DNA of 64,000 bases. Origin: Trametes villosa. Its lineage: Eukaryota; Basidiomycota; Agaricomycetes; Polyporales; Polyporaceae. The translations under genes and the position numbers were made by a program. How positions within the stretch are numbered: the stretch's first letter is position 1; every line of letters begins with the position of its first letter. The notes beneath the pieces were generated by a model. It did not search any database. It was not told where the DNA came from and saw nothing but the letters and a program-made list of their open reading frames with translations. Below, piece by piece: positions 26,840-38,448 of the stretch. Where the stretch lies: positions 558,001-622,000 of the forward strand of contig PUDQ02000084.1 in NCBI GenBank assembly GCA_002964805.2, given 5' to 3'.

Positions 26840-27311
26840 CACCGGGGAGCGTACCTCCAGCATCACCAGACAAACTAGCATGCCGGAATCCGGGCCCAGT
26901 TGTATTCATGGACAGAGCTGTATCATAGCATTGCGACCATCGTACTGTATCCTAATAGTTCTACATGGCATAAGTTACATCGGGGCGCGCCGTCGCCGCG
27001 CCGAGGTCGACATTAGTACCTCCTGCGAGTGTGCGCGGCCGCGCGGGTCCCCGGGTGTGCGTGTAAGTGCGTAGATAAGTATCATAAACCGCCGCGGGCG
27101 GGTGTTTAGATCGTGAGCTCGTGAGGTCATGAGTGGTAGCAAGCAAGCGGTGAGGAACATTAGGCCCCTCTGACGAATAAGGATAAGCGAAGAACGGGAC
27201 GAGGTTGGTGGGGGAGGTGTGGTGGGTGTCGGGTGTCGGGTGTAGGGTGTCGGGTGTAGGGTGTCGGGCGGTGTGTGGTGTTGGCGAGGGCGAGGGCGTA
27301 GATGGCAGTCT
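26840..27311. other. Intergenic region between convergent genes
   Basis: It holds the 3' flanks of the helicase (+) and the hypothetical gene (-), plus a 7-bp tandem repeat at 27225-27266. No gene is seen. Confidence 0.65.
27225..27266. repeat. Six 7-bp telomere-like units (GGTGTCG/GGTGTAG)
   Basis: Six uninterrupted heptamers differ only at base 6, in the order C, C, A, C, A, C. The flanks carry worn copies (GGTGGG, GGCGGTGTG). It lies about 45 bases past the stop codon of the minus-strand gene. Confidence 0.92.
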
Positions 27312-29227
27312 TCAGACGGTGCTCTTGGGCTGCTTAAGGGCGGAGCGGAGCGGCCGCTTGGGGACGAGCCGGTGCTGCATATCGATGCGGACGCCTTCTT
27401 CGTTCATCCAGCCTACGCTGGGTTCGGGGTAGTGCTGCAGAGCGATGAAGTCAGTCCTGTGGAAGGACACGCCGTTGGAGGTGAAAGCTTACCGATAAGT
27501 CGGGCGGATATTCCATGCCCGGCTCAGGCATTTTGAACTGACCGTCATTGGTCCAGAGCTGGTCCCTAAGTAGCCTGCATGTTAGCCGTGTCCTCTTGCC
27601 AGTATGCAAGAAGTAACGCCTACCCTCGGCGGTTGAACCACCCTTTCCTGCGCTGCTCAGGCGGCACAGGCGAGGGGCAGACCAGGTTCTCGGTCCACCT
27701 GACGGATCTCTTGGAGGGGGCGACGACAAGGACGCCTTCTGGCTGCTGGGTAGGGCTTCCCTGCGCAGTAGAAGACCCGGAATCCCTCCGAGGCGGGGAA
27801 GAGCGCGGCGGAGAAGTCGACATTGATGTCTCATATCTCGCGGGCGCTTCTGGCGCGCGGGCACTCGACGTCGTGCGAGCAAGCTGCGGGGGCGACCCCG
27901 ACGTGGATTTCGACATCTGCATCTGTTGCTGTTGCTGCTGCACGCGCGACGACGCGCTCGCGGGCGGGGTGGACGGCCCAGGGACGGATGAGGCTGCGGC
28001 TCCGCGAGGTGGAGATTGTCCGGATGCATGCTGGGCTTCGGCATCAGGTGGCGTAGCAACGCCATAGAGCCCGGGGGGCGCGCGGGGGTACGACGGCTCC
28101 TCCGTCGGGGACCGCCCTTGCGGTGCTGCTGGGGAACGGGACGCGGGCTCAAGGGACTCCCTCCGCGCGCGCGGTGCAGCGCGAGGCTGCGAGTCCTGGG
28201 AGTCGCGCCGGAACGGCGTGGTGCTGCGCGCGGCGACGCCTGCGCCCATGGCCCAGCGCGAGGCGCCGAGCATGTCGACGACCATGTTGTCGGCGTCGGT
28301 CTCAAAGAAGAGGGTGTCGCTATCGCTGGAGTCGGAGCGGGCGTCGGCGCCTGCGAACTGGATGGGGTGCACGGCGTGCGAGAGGCTGGTCGTGCGCGGG
28401 CGGAAGCTGGTCTCTGTGCGCACGAGCGGGGGGCGGACGGGGATGACGGGGATGGTGGCCGTCGGGTGGGGAGGATGCGGATGGGGAGGAGGAGGGGGAG
28501 GTGGAGCGGTGATGGCGAGGGGCGGGCGAGAGAGCGGGGCACCGCCACCGGCGCTGTTCCTGGCGGTGTTGTAGAGCGTGGACTCCAACGTCTCCGTGCT
28601 GCTGCTCGCCCGCGTCGACGAGATCTCGAGCCGCGCCAGCGCGAGCGTCGTCTCCGGGAACAGCTCCGAGTCCGAGCTCTCGTCCGACGACGGCGAGCTC
28701 GACAGCCCGTCGTCCGCCGACAGGATCGACCGCTCGTAGATGTACATGTCGTGCTCCAGGCTCGGGTGGATCGAGAACCCCTTCGCCTGCGTCTTCCCGT
28801 ACTTCGTGTCCACCGGCCACGCCATCGCCAGCTGGTTCGTCGCCGCCGCCTGGGGCACCTGGACCAGCCTGCGGTCTTGCGAGAGCGCGACCGGAGCCTG
28901 CTTCCGGTCGGACTCACTGCGCGATGCCTGGTAGCTCATCTGCCTATTCCACGGTGCGCCGCCGTTGTTAGTCGGGGGCCGCGCCTGGGCGGGGTCATAT
29001 TTAGGAGCCGGCGGGGGCTGCGCCGGCTGGGAAGGGACGAGGGCGTTCTTGAAGACGTGAACGGAGAGGCCGCGGGACATCATGTCAGGGAGAAACTGGT
29101 ACAACAGCGAACCAGGCGTTGTCAGCGGAGACGCGGGGCAAGCGGAACGGGGGGAACGTACTCGTGAAGGGCCGGTGCGGTTATTACGGCTAGTGCCTTT
29201 AGGGTCGAATCCGAGGGACGAGAGCAT
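27312..29227 (-). CDS. Hypothetical disordered protein with conserved-looking tail
   Basis: Four exons (29227-29162, 29095-27624, 27565-27493, 27434-27312) give 577 residues. The first intron (66 nt) has length divisible by three, so an unspliced 599-residue form would also be open. Near the N-terminus are FLPDMMSRGLSVHVFKNAL and KTQAKGFSIHPSLEHDMYIY, which look folded. The middle is Pro/Ser/Ala-rich with a Pro-His run and a Gln run (VQQQQQQMQM). The C-terminal ~90 residues look constrained: SVRWTENLVCPSP, RRKGWFNRRGDQLWTNDGQF, PEPGMEYPPDL, VGWMNEEGVRIDMQHRLVPK. I do not recognise the family. A TATAAG box lies 54 bases upstream of the ATG. The structured ends around a disordered centre suggest a scaffold or regulatory protein; that is a guess. 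Confidence 0.75.
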
Positions 29228-29280
29228 CGTGCGGTGCCAGCGAAGGCGAAGCGGGACGGGGCAGCGGTGCAGACGACCAC

Positions 29281-29286
29281 CTTATA
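29281..29286 (-). promoter_or_regulatory. TATA box of the hypothetical gene
   Basis: CTATAAGG on the minus strand lies about 54 bases upstream of the ATG at 29227, a normal distance for a fungal TATA promoter. Confidence 0.55.
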
Positions 29287-29927
29287 GCGCGGGTCAGGCA
29301 AGCTCAGGCTCGCCCCGGGGCTGCGAGCACGCAGTGCACACCGCGTTCCCATACACGAGTTATCCATTTGGGCGACATGCGGGCTGCCAGCCCACGGCCG
29401 GACACGCGTGCGCCAGGCCCTACAAGAAGCCCGGTGCTTGTGTGACGGTGGGTCTGCCCCGCGGTGCCCTCTGTAAGCCCCTGCTGCCGCGGCAATACAG
29501 CGCATCATCCGTTCTCCCTTAGAACGCCTTTCAGAGATGACGCACGGCGACTTATCGCGCCTGGAATGACCGCGGGAAGATGCCCTGCGAAGGCAGCCAA
29601 AGCGGGTCGGACGATCGCGCAGGATGAGCGTCGCATGGCCGGGACAAGCTCACCAACGTTCGCGGCCGCGCCCGGGGCGCCTCAGCACATTGCCGAGGAG
29701 CAGTATCGTCGCAGTACGGTAGCACGCAGGAAACACGAGGCCCGAGCCGCTCACAAGACACAGGCCTGATCCGGAGGAAGTCGCACCCCCCAGGCGCGCA
29801 GCCCAACACGCGGAAGACGTTCCGGCCGCCTCCTGTCTCGCAGCGCGGTCAGCGCAACATTATGAACATCGCATTCTAACTTAAAGAAATACAGCGGAAG
29901 CGGAAGCACGAGTGTGTGTATAGCGGA
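29287..29927. other. Intergenic region
   Basis: Upstream sequence of the hypothetical gene and 3' flank of the CFT1-type gene, both on the minus strand. No gene is supported. Confidence 0.6.
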
Positions 29928-32900
29928 TCACCATGCCCCGACGAGGGCCGCCCAGTCCTTGAGCACCGTCGCGCGGTCCGTGCCAATCTGGCCCGTCACC
30001 TCGTTCTGGCGCGCGATGGGCAGCTCCTCGAACGTCGCGAGCAGGTTCCCGTCGAGAATGCCCTTCGCCAGCGGCCTCGAGACATACTCGTTCCGCACCA
30101 TGCTGTTTCATACATCACGCATCAGCCACTCTGCGGTGCTGCACGGCCGATAGCGCACGCTACGCACCGGAACGCCTTGGGGTTCAGCGCCGCGACGTGC
30201 TGCACCGTGCGGATCAGCTGCCCTTGGAGGAGGAGGAGGCGCTTCGCAGCCGCGTCGTCCACGTAGGTGAGCGTGCTCAGCGAACCGTCCACCGAGCCTG
30301 CAAGGCAAGTCCCCGTTAGAATGAGCCGCCCACGCGATATCCGGATGCTACGCACCGCAGACGAGACGCGCTTGCGGGATTTCCGGATCGCCATTCTTCG
30401 GGCGCCGGGCCACCAGCATCGAGCTCCGGTATTCGGACTGCCCGTGGAACTCGGTTCGCCGCAGGAGGTGCTGCCCGCCCTTCGATTCCGGGTCTAGTGT
30501 AGTGGTGGGGTCATTCCGGCGTAACTATCCGGATAGGAACGTGGGACGCACCATGCGGGTCGTAAGCGTACAGTCTAACGATACCCTCCTCGTCACACGT
30601 CACAATGGAGAGGTGGCCGTCTGCAAAGAACAGGTCGGCCCTGGTGATACAGCAGTGTTGTGGGTCCTTGCCGAGGATCACGAGCTTGTATGGATCCTCC
30701 TGCGGGAAGGTCAGCGCGCGATCGGTGGCGCACATAAGCGCTACGCACCTGGAAGGCAACAAACCAGACGCTCTTCACAGCGTCGCCAATCACGAGCAGG
30801 TTCTTGACCGCGCGCAGGGAGGTGACATACACCCCAACGTCAAGGAACGCCACGCCAACCAGTCGTTCGTCCAGATCGAAGGCGCGCACGTAGATCTGGA
30901 AGCCATACTGCCTCAGTCACTGCCGGCGGGAAGTGTACGCGGGAACAGCAACGCACCTTCTGGCCCATGGACGAGACGAGGTACCCGTTCATCCCACAGA
31001 GGAACGACACAGGGCCCTTCGCGTCGTCACGGCACAGGAGCTTCAGGCGCCACCATCGCTTGACGTTCGTGCTCGGGTCTGGCACCACCTCGACGATCTC
31101 GAAGATGTACACCTATTGCAGCCTCTGTCAGCAGCAGCCTCCACGCTCAGGGGCCGAAGGCGTTACGCACTGCGCCTTTGACCGCGAGATCCTCGCCTCG
31201 ATTGATCGTGGTCCCGACGGCAATGAAGTCCTTCATGCCCGACTCGGTGCTCATGGTCTCGAGTGGGACCGAGACGACGCAGTTCACAAACTCGTTCGGC
31301 GCAAACTCGAACCTGGCGACACGAGCATGAGTGTCCGGTACCGCACCGCGCAGAGTCTTGCTTGGCGTCACATACCCGTCCATGGTAATCCAGCCATCCG
31401 GAGAGATAAGCTCGAGGGTAGAGCACTCGCTCAGAGGGAAGGAGATATTCGGGCCTGGGGGACAGTGGCACGATCATTAGCGGCGCAGAGGGAAGATAAC
31501 GCGGCTTTATACACGCACTATCAGGCTCCCAGACGATGTTCCCGTCCTCGTCATATGACGCGAAGCGGTTTTGGAAAGAGCTCGCGGCGACGATTAATGA
31601 AGTCGCGGCATCAAACACGACGTTGGAGTACGGCCGCGAGCGTGGGACGGAGCGCGCGGGGAGATGGCCGTCTAGCTCGACGTCAGGCATCCACTCGACA
31701 AGGCCCGGGCCCTGCAGCGTCATGCGTGAGTTCCGGTTTGGGCGCGCCGCCTGCAAATAGCCTCACCTCCTCCGAATAGAGCAGGAAGTCGCCGCGGGAC
31801 TCCCAGAGCGAGGAAGTGGTGAACGCGTGCACGACGCTGTGCCCGGACGGGAACACCCGCACGCCGCCCTTGTCGGTGGAGAGGATCCAGCACGGGCGAT
31901 CACCCGTGAAGAACACGCCCGAAAACGTCTGGCCCGGCGCAGGAGACGTGACGAAGGGCAGCAGCAGGCGCGAGATGCGCTTCTGCTCGGCTAGCACGGA
32001 CTTCTGCTCCTCCTCGGTGTGCTGGATGTCGAATGCCTTTGACACAACCTTGACGAATTTCACGAGGAGCGTCGAGGATCGGGTAGAGGGCAGCGGCTCA
32101 GCTGGAGGCGGGGCGGGAACTGCCTCATAGATCGCCAGCTGCCCTGAGCGCAGCAGGACCTAGAGCAGATCAGGGTGAGGCTCGAGCAAGCCCTGCATGC
32201 ACAGGGTCACTTACAATGAGATGCGGGCGTGGGCGTGACTCTCCCAGCGGCGCAATGACTATTTGGTCAATGTCGAGCTCCTGCGGCTTCCTTGGAGGAT
32301 CCTGTGGCAGAGAAAGTGCAGGCGCGTCGTATGAGTCTGTCAGTACAGGGTCGAGCGTCGCGAGCAGCGTGGTGGAAAAGGCCAGCGTAAGCTTCGGCAG
32401 CGTCCAGAACTAGGCCGGGGGAAGTCAGCACCACGTTCTACCGCAACTACGCAGGATATATACCTCGACGACACCTTGAGGGCGAACGAGGATCAACCAT
32501 TGACTCTTGCTCCCTGCGTTCATGGCCCCTTGCAGTGTCGACGTGACGTTCTCCGCTGGTGCCTGTTCGTTCACGAACGTCTGGAACAGGCCACTCGTAT
32601 CCGTATAGAAGCCACCCGCAATATATCGAGATGTCTGGCAAGGCGTGTCAGTCGCGGACGGGTGTAGGTAAGTCAAAAAAACTTGCCTTGTCGCCCATTG
32701 GAGACATGTCCTTACGCCTGATCTTGCCGCGCTCTATCTCACCAATGAATAGCCCGATGGTGTCGTCCTCGCGGATGATGAGCACGAAAGGGTCACATAT
32801 ACTGCAAGACTTGATCTTCGGCCGAGGAGCATTGCCCTCCAAGTCCTTGATGATCTGCCTCTCGGTGCCGTCTGCATGCACTCGGTGAGTGGTCATAATC

Positions 32901-35528
32901 CATCTCGAGCTGTTGACATACCAGGTTCTAGTACTCGAATGGCATTGGTCACATTGAACAGGATGTGCAGTATGGCGGTACCCTGGAAAAACGGTGCTGC
33001 CCCCAGAGTCGTCCCCGGTATTCGGGTGGTGATCGTGATGTCGGAATGTGCAGACCGTGTAGCAATCTTGTTGTGCAAGTCAGTTGATATTGCCATGTAC
33101 GCCCGCATATGCCCCGATACGCACTCGAGACAGCCCAGGCGAAGGATTTGCGTCGGTGCTGATGATCACGGAGTCGGGATGAGTGGGGCGCTCGAACGTC
33201 CCGCCGCTGACTTTCATCGGCTGGCGTACGGGCAGGGACCACATTCCTCGGCCGCCCCCGATGGCGTGGAGCTTGCGTTTTGATCGTGTGGGCATGTCTC
33301 TCTGTGCGCGTAGGTGGTCAAGCAACTTTGGAGCGCATATATGCAGTGGAATGCCTACCTGGAAGAGATGGAAGCCTCCCAGCTCTCCCGAACCGGTGGC
33401 TGCTATGAGCTCCGGAACAACTCGGTCCTGTGGGGTCGCTCAGTATCACACCTACACCACATGTTGAAAGACGTACTCCATTGCGAGCTAGTCCAAACGC
33501 CATGTCGGATATGGGACCATACGCCGGCAGAGCGTCGCATAACGAGAGGCGAACGACAGTGCGTTTCCTGACAGACTCTGTCGTACCGTTCGCAGCCCCG
33601 TTCGCTATTGACTGTTCCGCGTTGCTCGAAGGACCATAGAGATCTGGGGAGGGGGGTCAGAGAGTGAATCCATGTACAAACCAAGCCAATTTACCTTCGT
33701 CGTCATCGAGATCCATGGTGTCCGCAGGGGCAACGACAGCCGCAGGTCCGCCACCCATTTCCACGTCCTCATCCTTGATCACCTCCTCGACGTGCGCTGT
33801 CCGGAGGAGCACCGACGGCCCTACCATACTCCCAACAAATAGATAGTCGTCCTCGACCTTCTTGACGACAGCGGGGATCGTCGTGCGCGCGAGCGCGTCA
33901 GCCATGGACAGACGCGAGACGGTCTTGCCGTCCAGTACGAGCTCCACAGGGTACACGGTGCCGTCCTTGAGGATGACGAAGAGCGTCTTCTCGTCTACGA
34001 ACGTGAACCGCGCCCCCTCGAGCTGCAGGTTGCGCAACTGCTCTTGCGGCGTTAGCGACGGCATAGTCAGGTCGCTTGTCCTTTGTGGCCACCCGTTCAC
34101 CGGGAGGATGACGCGGCGGGAAGCCTGGTCGACGAAGATGATGGCGTTACCTGCGAGAATGACCACGCCACCGGTCGAGGTTGAGCAGGGCGTCAACGAG
34201 AAGCAGTCGTACGGGAGCCCATCGACGGCCGTGATGACTGGGTAGTTGTTCGTGACGAGGTCGAGCGCAAATATGAACAGTCCGACAGTGTCCTTGTACT
34301 CCTTCAAACGCCTGCATTACGCGTCAATTATTGCACACTGGCCGTCTTCCTTGGTACAACGCACCCTGTCCAAGTCTGCTGATATTGGCATAGGACCGCG
34401 ACGGTGGGGTTGTTGAAGCCTGGAAGGAAGGCGAAGTCGATCACGTTCCGTATCCGCTGGTCTACGTCGTTCGCGAGGTCCAGTATGAAACTTGGCGAGT
34501 ATGGTACATCTCGTGCTTGACTTGACTCTTGCTCCATCAAGTCTAGCTCGGCTTGACTCTGGTAGAAAGGGAGGATGGCGAGGGAGTCTTTTGGCAGCGA
34601 GAGAGCAGCACAGCGAGACAGGGGGTCGACGCGAAGCTCCCCGCGAAAGAGTGGCGAGTCGAGGGCCATCTGTACTAACTGTCAGCTGAGAGCCAACCGG
34701 GCGTTGGGCGTGAAAGCGTACCAGCTGGGGTGCTCGTTCGTACGTGTGGATGGAGACGGTCAAGATGTCATGTATGGCATCCGACCATTCAAGCAATGCA
34801 ATCTGTATGTTCAATGAGATATATTTCCGAGTAGCCCGACCTCAAACTACTTCCAGCCTTCGTTCAGGAGGGCTGTACACCTTCGTCTGGACTAGGGGCC
34901 GGTTTCGGAGTGTATTAGAATGTGTATGCGCACCTTTGCATCCTTGAACGAAACAAGCAGCCGGTCCAACTTGTCCTCCAAGGCGTGCACGGTTCGGACG
35001 GCCTCCATCCCGGTCACGGTGCCATGCAGCCGGTGTTCTCGTATGAGAAAGAACTTGTGGACGGTGGCGGGTTGCGCGGCGCCGTTCTGGCCGGTAGACT
35101 AACACGGAGGATGGTCAGCCTTAGCTCTCAACCAGGCACGCAACGTAGACGCAACAAAACCATCTCATTGCAAGGCTGAAGTAACGCAACAAGATGTGGG
35201 TTCCCGCATTCACCTTGACCGTGCCCATGTTCACGAACCCCTCCCCGGACGCGTCCATCTCGACCTCGCCCTCCACCGCCTCCGTGCCCTTGCGCACGCT
35301 GGCGCGCCTGTCTCTTTCATCCTCCTTGTGCGTGGAGATTGGGGCCGGCTCTTCTCGGACCTCGAAGATGCGAAGGAGACTTGCGCGAGCGACGACGACG
35401 TTGAAGAGTGCGCGGCCACTCTGCGAAGTTGAAGGACCGGGGTCGGAAAGGGTGGAGGGCGTGAACTTGAGACACGCCGCAAACTCCACTCCGCTTGGCG
35501 GCAGAATCTCCTGACGAAGAGCTTGCAT
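29928..35528 (-). CDS. CFT1: CFT1 / CPSF160, cleavage and polyadenylation factor subunit
   Basis: Large beta-propeller scaffold of the complex that recognises the poly(A) signal and cleaves pre-mRNA 3' ends. The gene has some 20 exons with short introns; the expected product is about 1,400 residues, as in the family. N-terminus: MQALRQEILPPSGVEFAACL, then HKFFLIREHRLHGTVTGMEA, LLVSFKDAK, ALLEWSDAIHDILTVSIHTY, and RCAALSLPKDSLAILPF. A clear middle block is ILAGNAIIFVDQASRRVILP followed by VNGW. C-terminal CPSF-A region: VYVTSLRAVKNLLVIGDAVK, VWFVAFQ, ADLFFADGHLSIVTCDEEG, then HVAALNPKAFR, NEYVSRPLAKGILDGNLL and the end ALVGAW. The start at 35528 gives the family N-terminus. All landmarks run in order without a frameshift that I could see, but I did not solve every exon border. 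Confidence 0.94.
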
Positions 35529-36586
35529 GGTCTGCACTGTCTGTGCTCACTTCATACACAAAACAGATGCAGTTGAGTCGTCGACGGTGGTGGTTTGCCT
35601 TCAAGCAGCGTTAACTTAGGTTGCAGTCGCTTCGAAGTTGGCGCCTATTTGGCGCCTATTTCCCTCAGGCTCGGTTAGCGCCGGCCTGCTTGCCACGTGG
35701 CGAGGATATTCAACGCCGGGCGCTAGCGATAACCAAGACAAGCTTATGATCCTCGTCCACCTGCCCACACGATGTCTATACTTTGCGACTGAGCAACTCG
35801 TTTCCAACGACGCCTAACCCGACGTGGTTTGCATATTGGAATTTCTCTTGGGTATCTCTCTCCGTACACTCGTGGCGAGCCCCGTTAGCTCTACTTCCCG
35901 CTCGCACTGCAATCCCTGAATACTGTGTGTCGGTGACGTGATCAGGATTTTGGGATAATCCTCTGGTAAGTACTGCTCCAGTGCCGTGAAGAGATCCTAG
36001 ATCTCTAGCTCTCTTTAAGCCTATGACGCTAGTCAAGGTCTGCAATGAAGACCACTGTCGAGTGGACTAGCCGCCACCCACCGGAAGGCGGGCACCCAGT
36101 CCAGGCCACTCAGGCCGGCTTCTTTGCTACTTTTATATGAGACGCCCGCTTGCATGCTTCTCCGCGAGTTTGACCTCATCTTCCACCCCCATGTTCTGCA
36201 ACCGATGTCTATCAGTACTGTATCTCTGACCACCTTGGTCCAAATTCATCGCACCTGTAGACCGGCAGCCCGGTGCATTCATCGTAAGTACAGTACATGG
36301 CAAGGTTTGGGGGTTCCCGGCTGCTGATGAGCATGGATATCGTTCTGTCGTCCCTGGCCGTCTCCGACATTCCGGGAAATGGGAGGTTCCTAGTACAGTA
36401 AGATTATGAGGCTGATCAGTCAGCAGGGTGTCCACCGGGCGATCACACCATCCCCTCCCACAGACCGATCATCTCGACTCTCTCATCCCGCCATACTGAG
36501 CGCAGCCGAAGTACTCTATATAAGACACAGGGGCACGACCCCTTACATCCATACCGACATCCTCAACTTCTCGCCTATTTACTGAC
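35529..36586. other. Intergenic region, divergent CFT1 / GST-1
   Basis: About 1 kb between divergent starts. It holds a TTGGCGCCTATT direct repeat (about 35639-35661) close to CFT1 and the GST-1 TATA box at 36517. No gene is supported. Confidence 0.6.
36517..36523 (+). promoter_or_regulatory. TATA box of GST-1
   Basis: TATATAA lies 64-70 bases upstream of the GST-1 ATG at 36587. Confidence 0.65.
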
Positions 36587-37526
36587 ATGCCTGAGAGAAT
36601 CACTCTGTACACCGCCAAGGTTTGAACATTCATTGAGCTATACAGAATTGAGTAACTGATAGCGCCCCTCGCAGATCTGCCCCTTCGCTCAGCGGGTATG
36701 TCGGGATAGAAGTACATTATGCCCGGATTTGAACTCATCTTGGCACTGAACAGGCAGAAATTGCTCTGGCCGAGGCGAAGGCGGAGTTCACCTCCTACCA
36801 GATCGATCTCCAGAACAAACCTGAATGGTACGCCCCTAAGGTGAACCCCGCTAGCAAGGTAGATCCCATCAACCGTACCTCGTCAAATCCCGTAGTAACT
36901 CAACCATTTTAGGTCCCTGCGATCGCCTACGGCGGCCCCGACGTCCCCGCCGACCAGCCCTCGCCCGACTCCGTGAAGCTCGCCGAGTCGCTCGTCCTCG
37001 TCGACTTCATCGCCGACCTCTACCCGCAGGCGGGCATCTTCCCGACCGATCCCGTCCAGCGCGCACGCGCGCGCTTCTTCATCGAGGGCGTCTCCTCGAA
37101 GCTCATCCCCGCGTGGTACGCGTACTTCCTGCGCAACGCGCCCGTCGAGGACTTCTACGCCGCGCTCGATTACATCCAGTCGCTCCTCCCCGCGGAGGGC
37201 GGGTTCGCGATCGGGGAGTTCTCCGCGGCGGACATCGCGGTCGCGCCGTTCCTGGCACGTACGCGCATCTCGCTCCTGCAGGATTTGGGCAAGTACCCGA
37301 AGGGCGACGGGAAGAAGGTGTGGGAGGCGTCGACGACGGGCAAGTTTGCGCGCATTGGCAAGTACGCGGAGGACTTGTTCGCGCGCGAGAGCTTCAAAAA
37401 GACGTTCGATGAGGTAAGCCTACGTGTGAATATTAATGTCGACGTCGAGCTGCCATTGACCGCAATGAACAGGCGTACGTTACGGAGGCGTTCACGAAGC
37501 GGTTTGAGAACCTCCGCAACCAGTAA
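36587..37526 (+). CDS. Glutathione transferase, omega-like with catalytic Cys (GST-1)
   Basis: Five exons (36587-36619, 36675-36695, 36754-36858, 36913-37413, 37473-37526) give 237 residues. The thioredoxin-like N-terminal half has ITLYTAKICPFAQR with Cys13 at the catalytic position, which fits omega-type (thiol transferase/reductase) chemistry. VPAIAYGGP is the cis-Pro segment that holds glutathione; ESLVLVDFIADLYPQ starts the switch to the helical half. The second exon is only 21 nt and encodes just ICPFAQR. GST-2 and GST-3, 5-9 kb downstream, keep the same scaffold but have Ser at this position and lack the intron after the active site. No signal peptide, so cytosolic. Detoxification of wood-derived or oxidised compounds is likely from what is known of such fungi. 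Confidence 0.93.
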
Positions 37527-38448
37527 AGTGGGGTGCGACGGCATCGGCTCTTGGAGACCCGGCAGCAGCACAGGACCATCTGGATGTATCATAGTCACGA
37601 TTGCATTGGGATCAGCGCACTTGGAGGGCTTCAATTCCCGCGCGAGCTAGTCAGCACTTTCTCAGGATTGGGTATTGGGTTTGAGATGCCTGGGTGTGTT
37701 TGTAATGGGCATGGTCCATAGGCGCAAACGCTATCTCCTTGAACGCGGAGGGGTATCAGGAGACTGTGTTCCGTGTGCAACGTGCATATATGCGCACCCG
37801 ATGATGAACTGGGCCCTTCCCACACATCCTCAACGGATATGCACGTTTCTACTCCCCAGATAAGCCAACAGAGGTGCGGACTCACCTTCGTCGCCACCCT
37901 CTTGCAATTGAACCATAGCTCGCAAGCGCGCACAGCGGCAGGCTAGACATCGAAATCCAGATAGAATTCGTAACGCATTGAGTATATAGTGGATACACTC
38001 GAACCAGTCGAAAGAGGGAGATCACGAAACCGAGACACCTATATGTACGAGACAACGAAAAACGAGGGTGTGGTCTGGGCATTCTAGTGGTAGGTAGGCA
38101 GAGAAACCGCGCCCAGAAATATGTACAGTGCGGCACGAACGAACGCGCACGGATTACAAGTCGGTATGTATGCAAGAGAGGCGGGGTCCAATAGATAGCG
38201 AACGAAGAGGGGGATTCGAGAGGGCTACAAGGTGGGGAGGCAGGGAGGGCGGAATGCGAATGGTACAATAAGAATATGGTTTCTTGATGTGTGGTGTTGA
38301 GGAAGCGCCAGCGGAATATGTGTGGGTCGGATGCAAGGAGCGGTGCGGTGGGCTATGGATACAGCAGCGATAGCAAGGAGAAGGTCATCATGAAGGTCGT
38401 GACGGTGTTCAGGTCCAGTTCCAGTTCCAAAGGAGGGATTGCGCGGGG
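37527..38448. other. Intergenic region between convergent genes
   Basis: 3' flanks of GST-1 (+) and the Ser/Pro-rich gene (-). AT-richer sequence lies around 37980-38170. No gene is seen. Confidence 0.6.

Noticed and set aside
28016..29167. Long plus-strand frame (383 codons)
   Set aside because: It is antisense to the spliced hypothetical gene at 27312-29227. Its Arg/Gly-rich composition is what the reverse of GC-rich Ser/Pro/Ala codons gives.
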